Assembly: GCA_964437245.1 (NCBI GenBank)
Contig: CAYTGJ010000004.1
Coordinates: 19,928 to 83,927 of the forward strand
From: JANYCO01 sp964437245
GTDB lineage: Bacteria; Bacteroidota; Bacteroidia; Cytophagales; Cytophagaceae
Reading direction: 5' to 3'
DNA: 64,000 bases
Notes under the pieces: generated by a model
Databases searched by the model: none
What the model was told of the DNA's origin: nothing
The model's input: only the letters and a program-made list of their open reading frames with translations
Part shown: positions 1 to 9,511 of the stretch, one piece after another
Numbering within the stretch: position 1 is the first letter of the stretch
Layout: every line of letters begins with the position of its first letter
Program-made: the position numbers and the translations under genes

Positions 1-156
1 TTAACCTTCAATCTGGAACCGGTATATTCTATTATCCTGGCTTTTGCCTTTTTCAATGAAAGCAAAGAAGTAAATTTATCATTTTATGCAGGGCTGTTTT
101 TTGTAATGGCTTCCGTGGTGCTGCAGTCTTTTATTTCTGTCAGGAAAGAAGAGTAA
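1..156 (+). CDS. DMT/EamA-family permease, C-terminal fragment
   Basis: The first 51 codons are open and end at TAA 154-156. The peptide begins LTFNLEPVYSIILAFAFFNE, the usual last-helix signature of EamA (drug/metabolite transporter) permeases: 'LEPV' followed by a hydrophobic stretch ending in a glutamate. A further hydrophobic helix and a short basic-acidic tail (VRKEE) follow. The N-terminal part lies outside the window. EamA proteins are inner-membrane exporters of small metabolites; the substrate cannot be judged from this fragment. Confidence 0.75.
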   Translation, partial: LTFNLEPVYSIILAFAFFNESKEVNLSFYAGLFFVMASVVLQSFISVRKEE

Positions 157-252
157 AGAGAAAAATCATTGACATATGGTTTTAGAAGAAGAGGTACCCG
201 GAGCTCCGAAAAAAATTACTATTACGCTCAGATATCATATAAAAACTGGTTC

Positions 253-332
253 TGGTCTATGATTTGTACACTATTAAAATAACCCATGCCCTGTCCCCTG
301 ACAAGCCACGGACCGCACCAAATCATAGACCA
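253..332. repeat. Dispersed hairpin element with 14-bp outer stem
   Basis: Positions 253-266 (TGGTCTATGATTTG) and 319-332 are perfect inverted copies. Between them lies a small inner hairpin, TGTC-CCCT-GACA, followed by AAGCCACGG. The same AAGCCACGG motif and a related GGGGAC hairpin recur near 26295 and 30821. The segment TTAAAATAACCC with a following CCTGTCC also recurs at the 30763-30869 copy. The element sits in the gap between two convergent genes, so it may act as a terminator. Its dispersal suggests a repeat family. Confidence 0.6.
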
Positions 333-392
333 AAGCTAAAAAATTTAGAAGATACTACAGTGTATTCCGTTCCTCTGAAAGGGATAAAGTCC

Positions 393-791
393 TCAAAAAT
401 TTCCCGCCACTACCATCATCCCTTTCACAACCACCGACACCACCATGGCAACAGGGAGCAGGTATACAGGAAGTAAAAGGACCATTGCACCATCTCCCAT
501 ATAAGGATTACCGAAACGGCCACAAAGGTAAACTACCAGAAACCAGTAAACAAAGCCGACTACTGCAGCCAACAACCAGTGCAACATATAATACCCGTAG
601 AACTCTGTCCAGAAAGACCCCATAAATACTACAAACAGCCAGCTTCCCATACTATAAATGCCGGATTTTATTACGACCGTTTCAGAGAGCCGGGACAGGA
701 GTGTCAAAATAGTGATGAGAAAACACACAACCGCCATCAGGTAATACGAAGCGTAAACACTGTTCCACACCTCTATGATAAGATTGGCCAT
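393..791 (-). CDS. Small polytopic membrane protein, unknown function
   Basis: This 132-residue protein is almost entirely hydrophobic, with about four likely membrane segments (roughly residues 15-32, 42-60, 68-90 and 100-125) separated by short polar turns. I start it at ATG 789-791 (MANLIIEV) because the longer open frame would need TTG and a charged extension. I recognise no family. It is convergent with the upstream permease fragment and separated from it by the hairpin element at 253-332. Confidence 0.6.
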   Translation of the reverse strand: MANLIIEVWNSVYASYYLMAVVCFLITILTLLSRLSETVVIKSGIYSMGSWLFVVFMGSFWTEFYGYYMLHWLLAAVVGFVYWFLVVYLCGRFGNPYMGDGAMVLLLPVYLLPVAMVVSVVVKGMMVVAGNF

Positions 792-922
792 GATTATTGT
801 TATTTGTTCTAGGTAGAAATTCTTCAAACGTTACAGACGATGCACAAAGATACATCTATACCCCAATTTTCAGGGATCATATCCAACAAAATAAGAAAAA
901 TTTAAGAGCTAATCCGGGCGGA

Positions 923-1777
923 TCAGAAATTATATCCCAGCAAGAAATCAAGGTTTACATCGCTGTGAATACCGGAGCGATCGACCGCTCCTCCGATAAA
1001 GATCCCTTTCCAGACATTGGCACGGATGGAATAAATATGCCTCAACTCTTTCAGGCGAAATATATACGCTACGTTGATCCGTTTTACCACTGCTACATTC
1101 ATCCCCAGATCAAGATCCCAGGTACGTTCCATCCGTAGTAAAACAAAGGGGGAAATCATTACCCGCTGTTTGATCGGAAAAGAATAGGAAAAATTGGTAT
1201 ACCATTCCCGCTGATTCTGCAAGAGGATCTCTCCTTCCACTTTTTTGCGGTTGGCAAATACATTTTTAGATGCGATTCCCATGGCCCACCGTTTGATCCG
1301 GTAGTGTACACCCAGGTCTACATCTGGTGTAAAATACATGGTCCTGTTATTTCTGTTTTCAATCTGGGGCAACTGATCCCAATATACTTTGTCCAGGTTC
1401 ACTACTCCACGGGCTCCTACACTCAAATACTGTTTTTCAGACAACTTCCATTCATAACTGTACCCACCATAGAAGGTATGACGATCGTAAAAGGAATAAC
1501 GATCATAAATATAAGCAGCCGAATAAAACGATGAAGAGGACCGGATACATCCTATATGGTTGATGAATACATTCGCCGGTTTGGTCCATACATCGTTGTC
1601 GACAATCTTATGCTTGCCATACAGCGCAATATGATAATCTACTGCCGTATCGGTAAGTACCGCGGCCGGATTATAGTAGTTCATATTCTGAAAATAAAGG
1701 CTGGGACGAATGGTGCTCTGTCCGTATACCTGCAGCGTTCCTAAAATAATACTATATAAAAGAAAAAGTTTTTTCAT
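923..1777 (-). CDS. PorP/SprF-family type IX secretion-associated membrane protein
   Basis: The protein (284 aa) has a cleavable signal peptide ending near VYGQ, then 'SLYFQNMNYYNPAA', the start typical of the PorP/SprF family: outer-membrane beta-barrels linked to gliding and type IX secretion. The rest has alternating aromatic/polar strands such as SVGARGVVNLDK and a C-terminal aromatic strand ending LLGYNF, as expected of a barrel. Its start overlaps the stop of the secreted hydrolase gene upstream by four bases (ATGA), so the two are translationally coupled. No porK/L/M/N genes are here; solitary PorP/SprF paralogues usually pair with a specific secreted partner, and the coupled hydrolase could be that partner. 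Confidence 0.8.
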   Translation of the reverse strand: MKKLFLLYSIILGTLQVYGQSTIRPSLYFQNMNYYNPAAVLTDTAVDYHIALYGKHKIVDNDVWTKPANVFINHIGCIRSSSSFYSAAYIYDRYSFYDRHTFYGGYSYEWKLSEKQYLSVGARGVVNLDKVYWDQLPQIENRNNRTMYFTPDVDLGVHYRIKRWAMGIASKNVFANRKKVEGEILLQNQREWYTNFSYSFPIKQRVMISPFVLLRMERTWDLDLGMNVAVVKRINVAYIFRLKELRHIYSIRANVWKGIFIGGAVDRSGIHSDVNLDFLLGYNF

Positions 1778-2964
1778 CGTAATGCATTAAAATCGTTGAG
1801 TGTTTTGGATACATAGTTGCCGACCTCTGTATCGTGCTTACCTCCCGGATAAGTATACAGGGTCACATCACCACCGGCAGCCGTGAGCCCTTGGTAAGCA
1901 TCTTCCGAATTGAAGTAAGGAACCACATCGTCGGCATCTCCATGATGAAGAAATACTTTTCCGACAGGCAGCCACCCTTCATGAAAAGAATTGATATGGA
2001 GCTGGTACGTCATCTGTTTGTCCGAGCCATCGATCATTTTCGTAAGAAAAAAATTATTGAATATTTCATCCGGCACCGTAGACGGCGGCATGTAGGCATT
2101 CGTCTGATTGTATACGGGGTAAGACCATATCTGGTCCGTAGGACGTTTGATATCGGAAAATTTATTGAGTGAATACAACGCCCATGAATACAGGGAGATC
2201 AATTTTACTTCCTCTGCCCGAAGCTTAAAGATCTCATTCATGAATCGTTCAAAATTATACGGCCCTGCCAGTCCGGAACTCGCCACGACGGTAAAATCAG
2301 AAGCATAATTTTCCTGAATATATTTGTGTGTCGACAAAGCAGCTCCGCCTCCCTGCGACCATCCGGTGACAAATAGTTTTTTATTGTCTGCAAATCCTTT
2401 TCCGGCCAAAAATTCTTTTGTAGCCAAAAGCCCGTCAATATTTGCCTTGAACAGTTCGGGGTAATAAACATACGGATGCTCTTTCCCAAGCGTAAGGCCA
2501 TATCCGATGTAATCGGGAATAAACACCGTAAAGCCTGCCGAGGCCCAGGACAACCCCACATTGCGGACATCCAGAAATTTTTCCTTCTGGCCACGATACA
2601 AGGATGGGGTCAGGTTTTCTACACCGGCCATTTTCAACGGCACCAACGTGCCATGCAAATATACGAGCAGATCTATCGTGGCAGTCCCTTTGGGCAAAAG
2701 CAATAAGCCCCTCGTATCAATAGGTTTTTCGTTGTATACTGTACGATACGTAATTACATAATATTCGACATCGTAAGCCGCAAATCCGTCAGCGGAAAGT
2801 TCGGTGACCGCTTCCACTACCTGGTCCTTTGTCATAGTACCTTTAAGACTTGCCTCTACAAGTGCCCCCCGGAGTTTGTAGGGGAGTGCTTCTTCTTTTT
2901 TGGTACAGGACAGAACGGCAATCAGCAGTCCTGCTAGCAAAAAACGTTTTTTTATAAATTTCAT
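1774..2964 (-). CDS. Lipoprotein alpha/beta hydrolase (secretory lipase/esterase-like)
   Basis: This 396-aa protein has a lipoprotein signal peptide: basic start, hydrophobic core and AVLSC lipobox with Cys20. The alpha/beta-hydrolase parts are an oxyanion-region HGT near residue 104, the nucleophile elbow GWSQGG with Ser203, a candidate acid in HHGDADD near residue 345 and a catalytic His in PGGKHD near residue 378. The architecture resembles bacterial secretory lipases that hydrolyse esters at the cell surface. It is the first gene of a two-gene unit, overlapping the PorP/SprF gene by ATGA. The substrate is unknown. An S9-type peptidase activity is less likely because there is no propeller domain. 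Confidence 0.8.
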   Translation of the reverse strand: MKFIKKRFLLAGLLIAVLSCTKKEEALPYKLRGALVEASLKGTMTKDQVVEAVTELSADGFAAYDVEYYVITYRTVYNEKPIDTRGLLLLPKGTATIDLLVYLHGTLVPLKMAGVENLTPSLYRGQKEKFLDVRNVGLSWASAGFTVFIPDYIGYGLTLGKEHPYVYYPELFKANIDGLLATKEFLAGKGFADNKKLFVTGWSQGGGAALSTHKYIQENYASDFTVVASSGLAGPYNFERFMNEIFKLRAEEVKLISLYSWALYSLNKFSDIKRPTDQIWSYPVYNQTNAYMPPSTVPDEIFNNFFLTKMIDGSDKQMTYQLHINSFHEGWLPVGKVFLHHGDADDVVPYFNSEDAYQGLTAAGGDVTLYTYPGGKHDTEVGNYVSKTLNDFNALR

Positions 2965-3330
2965 AAAATCAGATATACCGGCTTTTGTCTAAAATATACC
3001 TTCTGGCATTTCCCTTTTAAAATTGGTTATTGAAAAATCATGCATCCATCTCTTCCATACAACTGTTGGAAAGATCTTGCAACCAGACAGCATACAGCTA
3101 ATATAATTACTGCAAATTAATGTGCAAGGTTTTGGGAAGGCTTTGTACGTGCCTGAAGTAAAAAAGCGTATTATCCACAGTAGAGGACACACGCATAAAT
3201 ACGGATAAAAATATCTGCCATGACAATGTCTGTTTTTTTCGCTGCTTACTTTTCTTTTCAGAGGAGAGACAAGAATCCAGACACAAACTTTCCAATCAGG
3301 AAAAAATCATATCGTTTTTTATTTTATTTT
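2965..3330. other. Intergenic gap, no gene recognised
   Basis: This 366-bp stretch lies between two minus-strand genes. The open frames crossing it on the minus strand are Cys/Lys-rich with no family likeness. One perfect DnaA-box 9-mer (TTATCCACA) is at 3171-3179; alone, it is not evidence of an origin. No convincing terminator or repeat was found. Confidence 0.5.
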
Positions 3331-3585
3331 CTATACTGAATTTTTGTCTGACAGTTTTTTAAAAATCCAATTGAACAACCAGGAGCCCAAAACAGCATAG
3401 ACCGGGAGTGCGATATAGGAGGCCCATACAAACTCAACCAGCAGCAAAGAAGTCAGTATCGCTCCGGCAACACCTAATACAAAACCGACCCAGGCACGTC
3501 GTTTTTTATCTCTGAAAAACACTCCAACTACTCCTCCTATAATTGAACATAACACTAAAATCTCAAGTCCTCCGAGCGTAAACAT
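3331..3585 (-). CDS. Small two-to-three-helix membrane protein
   Basis: The protein has 84 residues with a glycine-rich first helix (residues 3-24), a basic turn DKKRRAW, then two more hydrophobic segments (about 30-50 and 52-72) and a charged tail. The layout resembles small GlsB/YeaQ-like membrane proteins, but the sequence is too short to place firmly. It is free-standing, with gaps on both sides. Confidence 0.55.
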   Translation of the reverse strand: MFTLGGLEILVLCSIIGGVVGVFFRDKKRRAWVGFVLGVAGAILTSLLLVEFVWASYIALPVYAVLGSWLFNWIFKKLSDKNSV

Positions 3586-3744
3586 ATTTTTATTATTTAA
3601 CTATCTCAATATAATCAGGTTTTATGAAAATCCGTACCACCGGCAAAACAAATGACGACGGATCATATACCACGGCAACTTCTTTGGAATAAATATTTTT
3701 TAAACCCTACCGGATCATTGTTCCGGTTCTTCCGGTGTAAACCC

Positions 3745-4794
3745 CTATTTCTTCAGTGCTTTCTGTATTAATTGGATAGCAAGCCTGAACGAAGTATCCG
3801 GATAAGCCACCTGGTTTACAGTTCCTGTTATGTACAGTTTCTCCGCCGGGCTATAGTACGCCAATGTTCCGGAAAGTCCGGAGTGACCGATCAGCTCCGG
3901 AACGGTGCCAAAAGGGTTGAAGAACCAGGGGAGTTTAAACCGGTGAATTCCGATCCCTGATTGCATCGGGAAAAAAATGTTATTCCAGACTTTTAACGAC
4001 TCAATATAAGACTCTGGGAAAAGTACACCGGTAAAAAACGCCTCTAAAAAAATCATCAGTTCAGCAGAGGTAGAAACGATGCCTCCGTCCGGACCAAATG
4101 ATGCCATTGCTTTCGGAATGACAAGCTCTTTGTTTTTAAAATAGAGTGTTTTCGGGCGACGATCTTCAATGTCTTTATAAAGGTATGTTTGGGTTAAGCC
4201 AAGTGGCTGAAAAATAAAGTCATCATAGTTTTCCGAAATGGATTTCCGGGTAATGTTTTCAATGATCCTCCCGAGCAACTGGAAGTTTGTATCCGAATAA
4301 TGTGCTTTGGAACCGTTTGTATTGGGTTTGAAAAGTGGTGTTAACGTCTTGCTGTATTTTATTGCCTCTTCAAAAGTCCAGGATTGGTCGTTTCCTTTTA
4401 AAATTTCACTTTCAAAACTTTTCCCCTCACTGTTTTTTTGCTGAAAGTAATCAGGGATCCCGGAGGTATGGGCCAACAGGTGTTTGAGGGTGATCTCTTT
4501 TGAAGAATCTTGTCCCTTCAAAACATGTAAGTCATCCAGCGTATTCTGGTCCAGATATTTGGAGATCTTATCTTCAAGGTCCACCAATCCTTTTGATTGA
4601 AGGTTCAACAGGATCGCCGTTGCAAAAAGTTTCGTAGTACTGGCAATAAAATATTGGCTGTCCGGATTTAAATTACCGCTTGCTCCCTGCCATGTTGTTC
4701 CATTATGTTTAATACAAAAAGAAGTTCCGAAGATTTTCTTATCATCAATGGATTTATTTAAAACCTCCTGCAGTATTTTTTCTTTTTCGATCAT
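3745..4794 (-). CDS. Serine beta-lactamase-fold hydrolase (class C / AmpC-like)
   Basis: The protein (349 aa) has the class C beta-lactamase/penicillin-binding signature: the S-x-x-K nucleophile STTK at residues 52-55 in FIASTTKLFATA, a Y-S-D in HYSDTNFQ near residue 167 in place of Y-x-N, and the H-x-G motif HSGLSG near residue 308. No signal peptide is seen, so it is probably cytoplasmic. Members include esterases, D-aminopeptidases and transpeptidase-like enzymes, and true cephalosporinase activity cannot be inferred. The start MIEKEK is an ATG. It is monocistronic on the minus strand. Confidence 0.85.
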   Translation of the reverse strand: MIEKEKILQEVLNKSIDDKKIFGTSFCIKHNGTTWQGASGNLNPDSQYFIASTTKLFATAILLNLQSKGLVDLEDKISKYLDQNTLDDLHVLKGQDSSKEITLKHLLAHTSGIPDYFQQKNSEGKSFESEILKGNDQSWTFEEAIKYSKTLTPLFKPNTNGSKAHYSDTNFQLLGRIIENITRKSISENYDDFIFQPLGLTQTYLYKDIEDRRPKTLYFKNKELVIPKAMASFGPDGGIVSTSAELMIFLEAFFTGVLFPESYIESLKVWNNIFFPMQSGIGIHRFKLPWFFNPFGTVPELIGHSGLSGTLAYYSPAEKLYITGTVNQVAYPDTSFRLAIQLIQKALKK

Positions 4795-5044
4795 TGTCTT
4801 TACTTTTTATTCTTTTGATTTATCCGGTCGCATTATAAATATAGACGATACTATGTTACCGGATCGTTATTTTATTTCGATCTGTTTTAGAGCATTGGAA
4901 TCGGCAATATGAATGCTATTTTCTGTTTTGCTATTTTTAGTGGTAATCCGGCTGAATGTACAATTCCTTTTCAACGGTCTACTGTAAATTTTCAGATGCC
5001 AGACCGGAATGAATTACAAATTTATCCTTCTCTCCTTCGGGGTC

Positions 5045-6454
5045 TCAGGTAAAGATCCAGGAATCACACAGAAAACAGTTAAACAAATAAGTACTCCATA
5101 AAATATTCAGCAGAAAAATCCCAACAACTCCTATTACCTGCAAAGTGCGGTTCAGGTACGTATGAAGGTAAACAAAACCCAGAAGTAATATGAACAGGTA
5201 CATTCCCATATATTCGAAACGTAGCCGTCCGTCGCCGTATTCCACCTTCTTAAAAAAAACATACAGGAAAATAGAAGGAAGTACCAGCAAGAGTATTTTT
5301 TGGACAAGATGAACGTTCTTCCTCTGTTTCCATAGCTGAAGCAGGAGCAGGAAGAAAAAAGGAGAGGCCAGCGTATAGCGGCTGAAGCTGTTCAGACTTC
5401 CTCCCCGGAACAAGAGTGTATAGATCAGCAGCAGCCCCATATAGGCCAGGGAGATCATGGCCAGGTAATGGTCTTCGTTTCGAAGCCAGACCAGGAGATT
5501 GTCTTTGTGTTTTGCCAAAAGCACGCGGCCTGCTTTGAACAGCACGTATACGATGGCAGGGAGACAAATATAGGCAATGGAAAAGGAAGACATTCCGAAC
5601 CCTTCCACAGACCAGTCCCTGATCGGTCCGGGAAGACGCATCCCAAGTGTTTCTTCGGGCCAATATTTTCGTGCATCGTACATCAGGGTCCAGGAACCTT
5701 GGTAAAAATACATTAACACCACCACCGAAAAATATCCGGCCGCAAAAGGAAGGATCTTAAGAAAAGTATTTTTCAAAAACCCTCTCCAGTCTTTCTCCAG
5801 CCACAAGACAAGAACATCAATCAGTATGATGGCTACTCCGACAAACATGGACGCCGGGCGGGTAGTGGCTACCAGAAATGCTCCGAGAAAATAGAGTGTA
5901 TATTTTTTCTTTATGAATCCCGCCACCGCACAAACGGAGGTGATCAGGAAAACCGCTTCTGTATAAGGGATGTAGAAAAAAACGACCGATGGTACAGACA
6001 GTGCTATTCCGATAAAGAACAATCTGTCACGGAGGGATTGTTCTTTCAGCAGGAGTTCCACCAGCAGGATAAGGGCGGAGGCAAAAAGAAGATAGTTAAG
6101 CAAACAGATCCCAATAGCCGAAAGTTGTGTTGTTTTCCAGAGTCCGGGGAAGAGCGGAAAAAAAGCCCCTCTGACACCGGAGTATGGACCTTCGTCGCTA
6201 TACATATATTCTTTGATAGAATAATAGATTTCCGAATCCCAGTGAAGTAATTTTTGTTCGGTCACGGAAGTAAAAGGTTTCCGGACAAGCTGTATATTAA
6301 AATCACTCCAGGCCCCTGTCCTTTCATAGGTCATGGAAATTTTTCCAAGAGTATTCCGGTATACCTTTTCGTTTTGAAAAAGAAAAAAAGCCGTTATAAA
6401 AAGAACTAAATTGCCGAGGCAAAGCACAGTATACAGTAACAGGCGTTTTTTCAT
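5045..6454 (-). CDS. GT-C-type mannosyltransferase-like integral membrane protein (PIG-V-like)
   Basis: This 469-aa protein has roughly ten to twelve membrane segments. The first extracytoplasmic loop carries acidic and aromatic residues (HWDSEIYYSIKEYMY) and then AFFPLFPGLWK. An acidic first loop followed by an FFPLFP motif is characteristic of the PIG-V family of mannosyltransferases and their bacterial relatives. Such enzymes transfer a sugar from a lipid-linked donor on the outer face of the inner membrane. The acceptor is unknown, and no glycan genes flank it. An alternative is another GT-C family using the same fold. Confidence 0.65.
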   Translation of the reverse strand: MKKRLLLYTVLCLGNLVLFITAFFLFQNEKVYRNTLGKISMTYERTGAWSDFNIQLVRKPFTSVTEQKLLHWDSEIYYSIKEYMYSDEGPYSGVRGAFFPLFPGLWKTTQLSAIGICLLNYLLFASALILLVELLLKEQSLRDRLFFIGIALSVPSVVFFYIPYTEAVFLITSVCAVAGFIKKKYTLYFLGAFLVATTRPASMFVGVAIILIDVLVLWLEKDWRGFLKNTFLKILPFAAGYFSVVVLMYFYQGSWTLMYDARKYWPEETLGMRLPGPIRDWSVEGFGMSSFSIAYICLPAIVYVLFKAGRVLLAKHKDNLLVWLRNEDHYLAMISLAYMGLLLIYTLLFRGGSLNSFSRYTLASPFFFLLLLQLWKQRKNVHLVQKILLLVLPSIFLYVFFKKVEYGDGRLRFEYMGMYLFILLLGFVYLHTYLNRTLQVIGVVGIFLLNILWSTYLFNCFLCDSWIFT

Positions 6455-6589
6455 TTTTACTATTTTACAAGAGAGCGTTTTATATCTGCTAAAACAATAT
6501 CATAAAAGGTAAGACCGTTCTCCATCTCTCCATAGTTCTTTAGAAAATATCTCCGCGGACAACCTTTTTGGTTCAACATCCGGCCTTCA

Positions 6590-7621
6590 TTATTTCTTCA
6601 GCGCTTCCCGTACTTTCGGTGCGATCTTCGTCCCGAAAATCTCGATCGACTTCATGAGTGACGCATGAGAAGGACCGCCTACGTCCATGTGTGCAGAGAA
6701 ACGGGTGAGCCCGAACAGTTCGTGCATTTCCAGGATTTTATCAATTGCCTCATTCGCATCGCCAATGATCAGGTGGCCGTTCTGGCTCCGTCCATAGTCA
6801 AACTGACTGCGGGTATAGGTCTGCCAGCCACGGCTACGGCCGATGCGGTTCATCTGATCGGAATAGACCGGGTAGTATTCGTCGGCAATCTGCTTACTGT
6901 CTTCTCCAAAAAAACAATGCATGTGTACCCCTACCTCAAATTTATTCATGTCGTGACCGAACTGCTGGTAGATTTCCTCGTAATAGTTGAACAAAGGTTG
7001 AAACTGTGCCGGATTTCCTCCGATGATGGCAAAGATCACCGGCAACCCGGCTTTGCCGGCCCGAACAACAGACTCGGGGGTACCGCCCACTGCAACCCAG
7101 ATCTTAAGAAGATTGTCCACCGCCCGGGGCAAGATCTCCTGATCGTCAAGAGCTGCCCGGTATTTTCCTTTCCAGGTGATGCGGTCCTGCTGGTTTATCT
7201 TTACCAGAAGATCCAGCTTTTCTTCAAACAATTCATTATAGTCTTTCAGATCATAGCCATATACGGGAAAGGATTCTATGAAACTCCCTCTTCCGGCAGT
7301 GATCTCCGCACGGCCGCTGCTTAGCTGATCAATGGTCGCAAAACTCTGATATATTCGCACCGGATCGGAAGAACTAAGTACGGTAACAGCGCTGCCCAGT
7401 CTGATCCGTTTGGTCACGGTAGCGGCGGCGGCCAGCACAATTTCAGGAACGGAAACTGCATAGTCGGGCCGGTGGTGTTCGCCAATCCCGAAGAAGTCGA
7501 GGCCCACCTCATCCATCAGTTTTATTTCTTCGATCAGCTCCCTCAGGCGCTCCCCGGCAGAAAGAGGTTTTCCATTCTGATCATAATGATTGTCGCCAAA
7601 CATGCCTATTCCCAGTTCCAT
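6590..7621 (-). CDS. Luciferase-like (LLM class) flavin-dependent oxidoreductase
   Basis: The protein (343 aa) is a bacterial-luciferase-like TIM barrel. It starts MELGIGMFGDN, then has GLDFFGIGEHHRPDYAVSVP and KRIRLGSAVTVLSSSDP, the conserved strands of this superfamily, followed by the GRAEITAGRGS and VGGTPESVVRAGKAG motifs. These enzymes use reduced FMN or F420 to oxidise small substrates. The substrate cannot be read from sequence. The length is normal for the family. The gene appears monocistronic. Confidence 0.85.
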   Translation of the reverse strand: MELGIGMFGDNHYDQNGKPLSAGERLRELIEEIKLMDEVGLDFFGIGEHHRPDYAVSVPEIVLAAAATVTKRIRLGSAVTVLSSSDPVRIYQSFATIDQLSSGRAEITAGRGSFIESFPVYGYDLKDYNELFEEKLDLLVKINQQDRITWKGKYRAALDDQEILPRAVDNLLKIWVAVGGTPESVVRAGKAGLPVIFAIIGGNPAQFQPLFNYYEEIYQQFGHDMNKFEVGVHMHCFFGEDSKQIADEYYPVYSDQMNRIGRSRGWQTYTRSQFDYGRSQNGHLIIGDANEAIDKILEMHELFGLTRFSAHMDVGGPSHASLMKSIEIFGTKIAPKVREALKK

Positions 7622-7734
7622 ATAGAATATTGTTTTTTTGTAAAGATAAGAAAAGATCGATACAACCCATTGCCGGGTCTATGAGCAAGGTACCATGATA
7701 TGATCCGAAATCATTTTCTCCTGTATAAGAAAGA

Positions 7735-8355
7735 TCACTGCGATTTCCCTGTTTTATTAATTTTAATATAATCGATCCAGATATACCCCTGTTCGCCAGT
7801 CAGAGGGCCTGTCCGGAGTTTTTGCACCGGATCAAATTCATACGAAAAGACTTTTGACTCTTCAAGATAGAAGTGTGTCAGTGCTCCCATTTTGCGGATC
7901 TCCAGTTTTACAAACTCACCTTCCGGTTTTTTAAACTTACCTTTCCGGACAAACGATTCATGCATCAGGGAAGATTCTCCTTTTTTATTAATTTTAAAAT
8001 CTATGAACGTTCCTTTTTCCCCTACCGGTCCAAGAGTCAGTCCGTAGAAAACCGAATCATGAGGGGTTTCTGCTCCTATGAGTACTTCCACCGAATAATT
8101 GTCCCCGCCCTGCACATCAAAATAAGGAGCATTGAAACGGGTTTTGCCGTCGAGCGACTTGAAATAGTAATAGCCTCCCTTCTGTTCGGCAAACTGATAC
8201 CCGTCGTTTCCTACCCAGAAAACAGTATCGTCTTTTTTATCAAACGGATTATAGTAGACCAGGTCGGTGATCTCCGCCTCGTTTTCCTCTGTGGTACAGG
8301 CCTGAAAAAGGACGAATCCCAGGCAGAAAAACAATACAGCTTTAAAGGTATTCAT
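7735..8355 (-). CDS. Putative lipoprotein with jelly-roll (concanavalin-like) domain
   Basis: I start this gene at ATG 8353-8355 (MNTFKAVLF) because a lipoprotein signal peptide with lipobox VLFQAC then sits at the N-terminus, which the longer frame would bury. The mature 185 residues show alternating strands (YNPFDKKDDTVFWVGND, SVEVLIGAETPHDSVFYGLTLG, VKLEIRKMGALTHFYLEE, GYIWIDYIKINK) like LamG/concanavalin-type domains that bind or cover polysaccharides. No catalytic motif is visible. The function is unknown; it is probably surface or periplasm anchored. Confidence 0.6.
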   Translation of the reverse strand: MNTFKAVLFFCLGFVLFQACTTEENEAEITDLVYYNPFDKKDDTVFWVGNDGYQFAEQKGGYYYFKSLDGKTRFNAPYFDVQGGDNYSVEVLIGAETPHDSVFYGLTLGPVGEKGTFIDFKINKKGESSLMHESFVRKGKFKKPEGEFVKLEIRKMGALTHFYLEESKVFSYEFDPVQKLRTGPLTGEQGYIWIDYIKINKTGKSQ

Positions 8356-8511
8356 GTTCGGTAGTAAGTATTGATAACAGGGTAAAGATACAGCGCGAAT
8401 GCCGGACTTCATGATTTCCGGTGGTTTCTTTTAAAAAATTAAGGCTGTAAGGAAATTGGTAATCCGGTCTAAGGGAATTTCAATTATAGCTGGATACGGT
8501 ATATCACCGCC

Positions 8512-9009
8512 CTATTTTTTCCGGAACGATCTGACAATAAAAATACCGGTAGGAATTATAAAGACAGCCAATACCACCGGGAAAAACCAGGAACCAAGGC
8601 CTTCAGACTTTCCCGTAGCATTTTGAATAGTCTTATAGACCAGAAAGGTCAACACCATCAGCATAACGGCTTTCAGATACCTCATCAGTCGGATCGCATT
8701 TTCATACTGCCGGGTGGCATTTTCCGGGGTGATCTGCACCAGGTAATTGAACATGTGCGGAAATTTTTTCAGAAAGGTTAATCCTACATATAGAATCGTT
8801 CCCAAAATGGGCAAAAGGAAAAGCGTGTTCTTAGGTCCATAATTATCTGCCTCTCCGGCACTGTTGTAATGAATCGGAATAGTCTCCGGCAAACCGGAAT
8901 AGTTGAACAAAATCAAGAGCCAAAGAAGGATCAGGGCTATCCAGCCTATGACTTCCAGTAGTCCGTCAAAAAAAGAGCGATTGGTCTGGCTTTTATGGTT
9001 TGGTCTCAT
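8512..9009 (-). CDS. DUF1648 domain membrane protein
   Basis: The protein (165 aa) has a first membrane helix (about 20-40) followed by the DUF1648 hallmark LPETIPIHYNSAGEADNYGPK, then three more helices (around residues 62-80, 112-128 and 137-155). DUF1648 occurs in small Bacillus/Bacteroidota membrane proteins related to SdpI, where it is associated with immunity or transport; no function has been demonstrated for most members. It shows no operon link beyond a 103-bp gap to csaA. Confidence 0.75.
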   Translation of the reverse strand: MRPNHKSQTNRSFFDGLLEVIGWIALILLWLLILFNYSGLPETIPIHYNSAGEADNYGPKNTLFLLPILGTILYVGLTFLKKFPHMFNYLVQITPENATRQYENAIRLMRYLKAVMLMVLTFLVYKTIQNATGKSEGLGSWFFPVVLAVFIIPTGIFIVRSFRKK

Positions 9010-9112
9010 ATTGTCATGGTATGAACACGTTTGATATTCTGCAAGGAAACCAGGTCCTTATTATTTACGGAATCTTCCTCCTCTCCTAAAAAATTGCTTT
9101 CCGGTTTTCAAG

Positions 9113-9460
9113 CTACCCGATCCTCAATCCGTTCTGCACCGGTTTTTCTGTCGTAAGCAAGGTCACCCCCTGATCATCGCCTACACAACCCAGCACCAGA
9201 CATTCGCTCTGGATCGTTGCGATCTGCTTGGGAGGAAAATTCAGCACTGCAATTACCTGTTTTCCGGGAAGCTCATCCACCGTGTAGCGTTGCGTGATCT
9301 GAGCAGACGTTTTACGCATGCCCAAAGGGCCAAAATCAATGTGCAATTTATACGCCGGCTTTTTTGCCTCTTTAAATACTTCCGCCTGAAGGATCGTTCC
9401 CACTCTCATTTCTATTTTAGAAAAATCGCCCCAGTCAATTGTTTCTGTTGATGCTTCCAT
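9113..9460 (-). CDS. csaA: CsaA-like tRNA-binding protein
   Basis: This 115-residue protein is a single EMAP/tRNA-binding OB fold. It opens with DWGDFSKIEMRVGTILQAE, continues with KPAYKLHIDFGPLGMRKTSAQIT and a VIAVLNFPPKQIATIQSECLVLG segment, and matches the length of CsaA. CsaA proteins bind tRNA and have chaperone-like effects on secretion in Bacillus. ATG at 9458-9460 is preferred because the longer frame starts with TTG and adds a 15-residue tail absent from the family. It lies just downstream of the mscS-like gene and may be cotranscribed. Confidence 0.85.
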   Translation of the reverse strand: MEASTETIDWGDFSKIEMRVGTILQAEVFKEAKKPAYKLHIDFGPLGMRKTSAQITQRYTVDELPGKQVIAVLNFPPKQIATIQSECLVLGCVGDDQGVTLLTTEKPVQNGLRIG

Positions 9461-9511
9461 GAATAATTTTACTTCGTATTTTTCTCTTGTCTGTTGCGAA
9501 ACCAACGTTTA

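Noticed and set aside
3171..3179. oriC near 3.2 kb because of a perfect DnaA box
   Set aside because: It is a lone box with no parS sites, no cluster and no change of gene strand around it.
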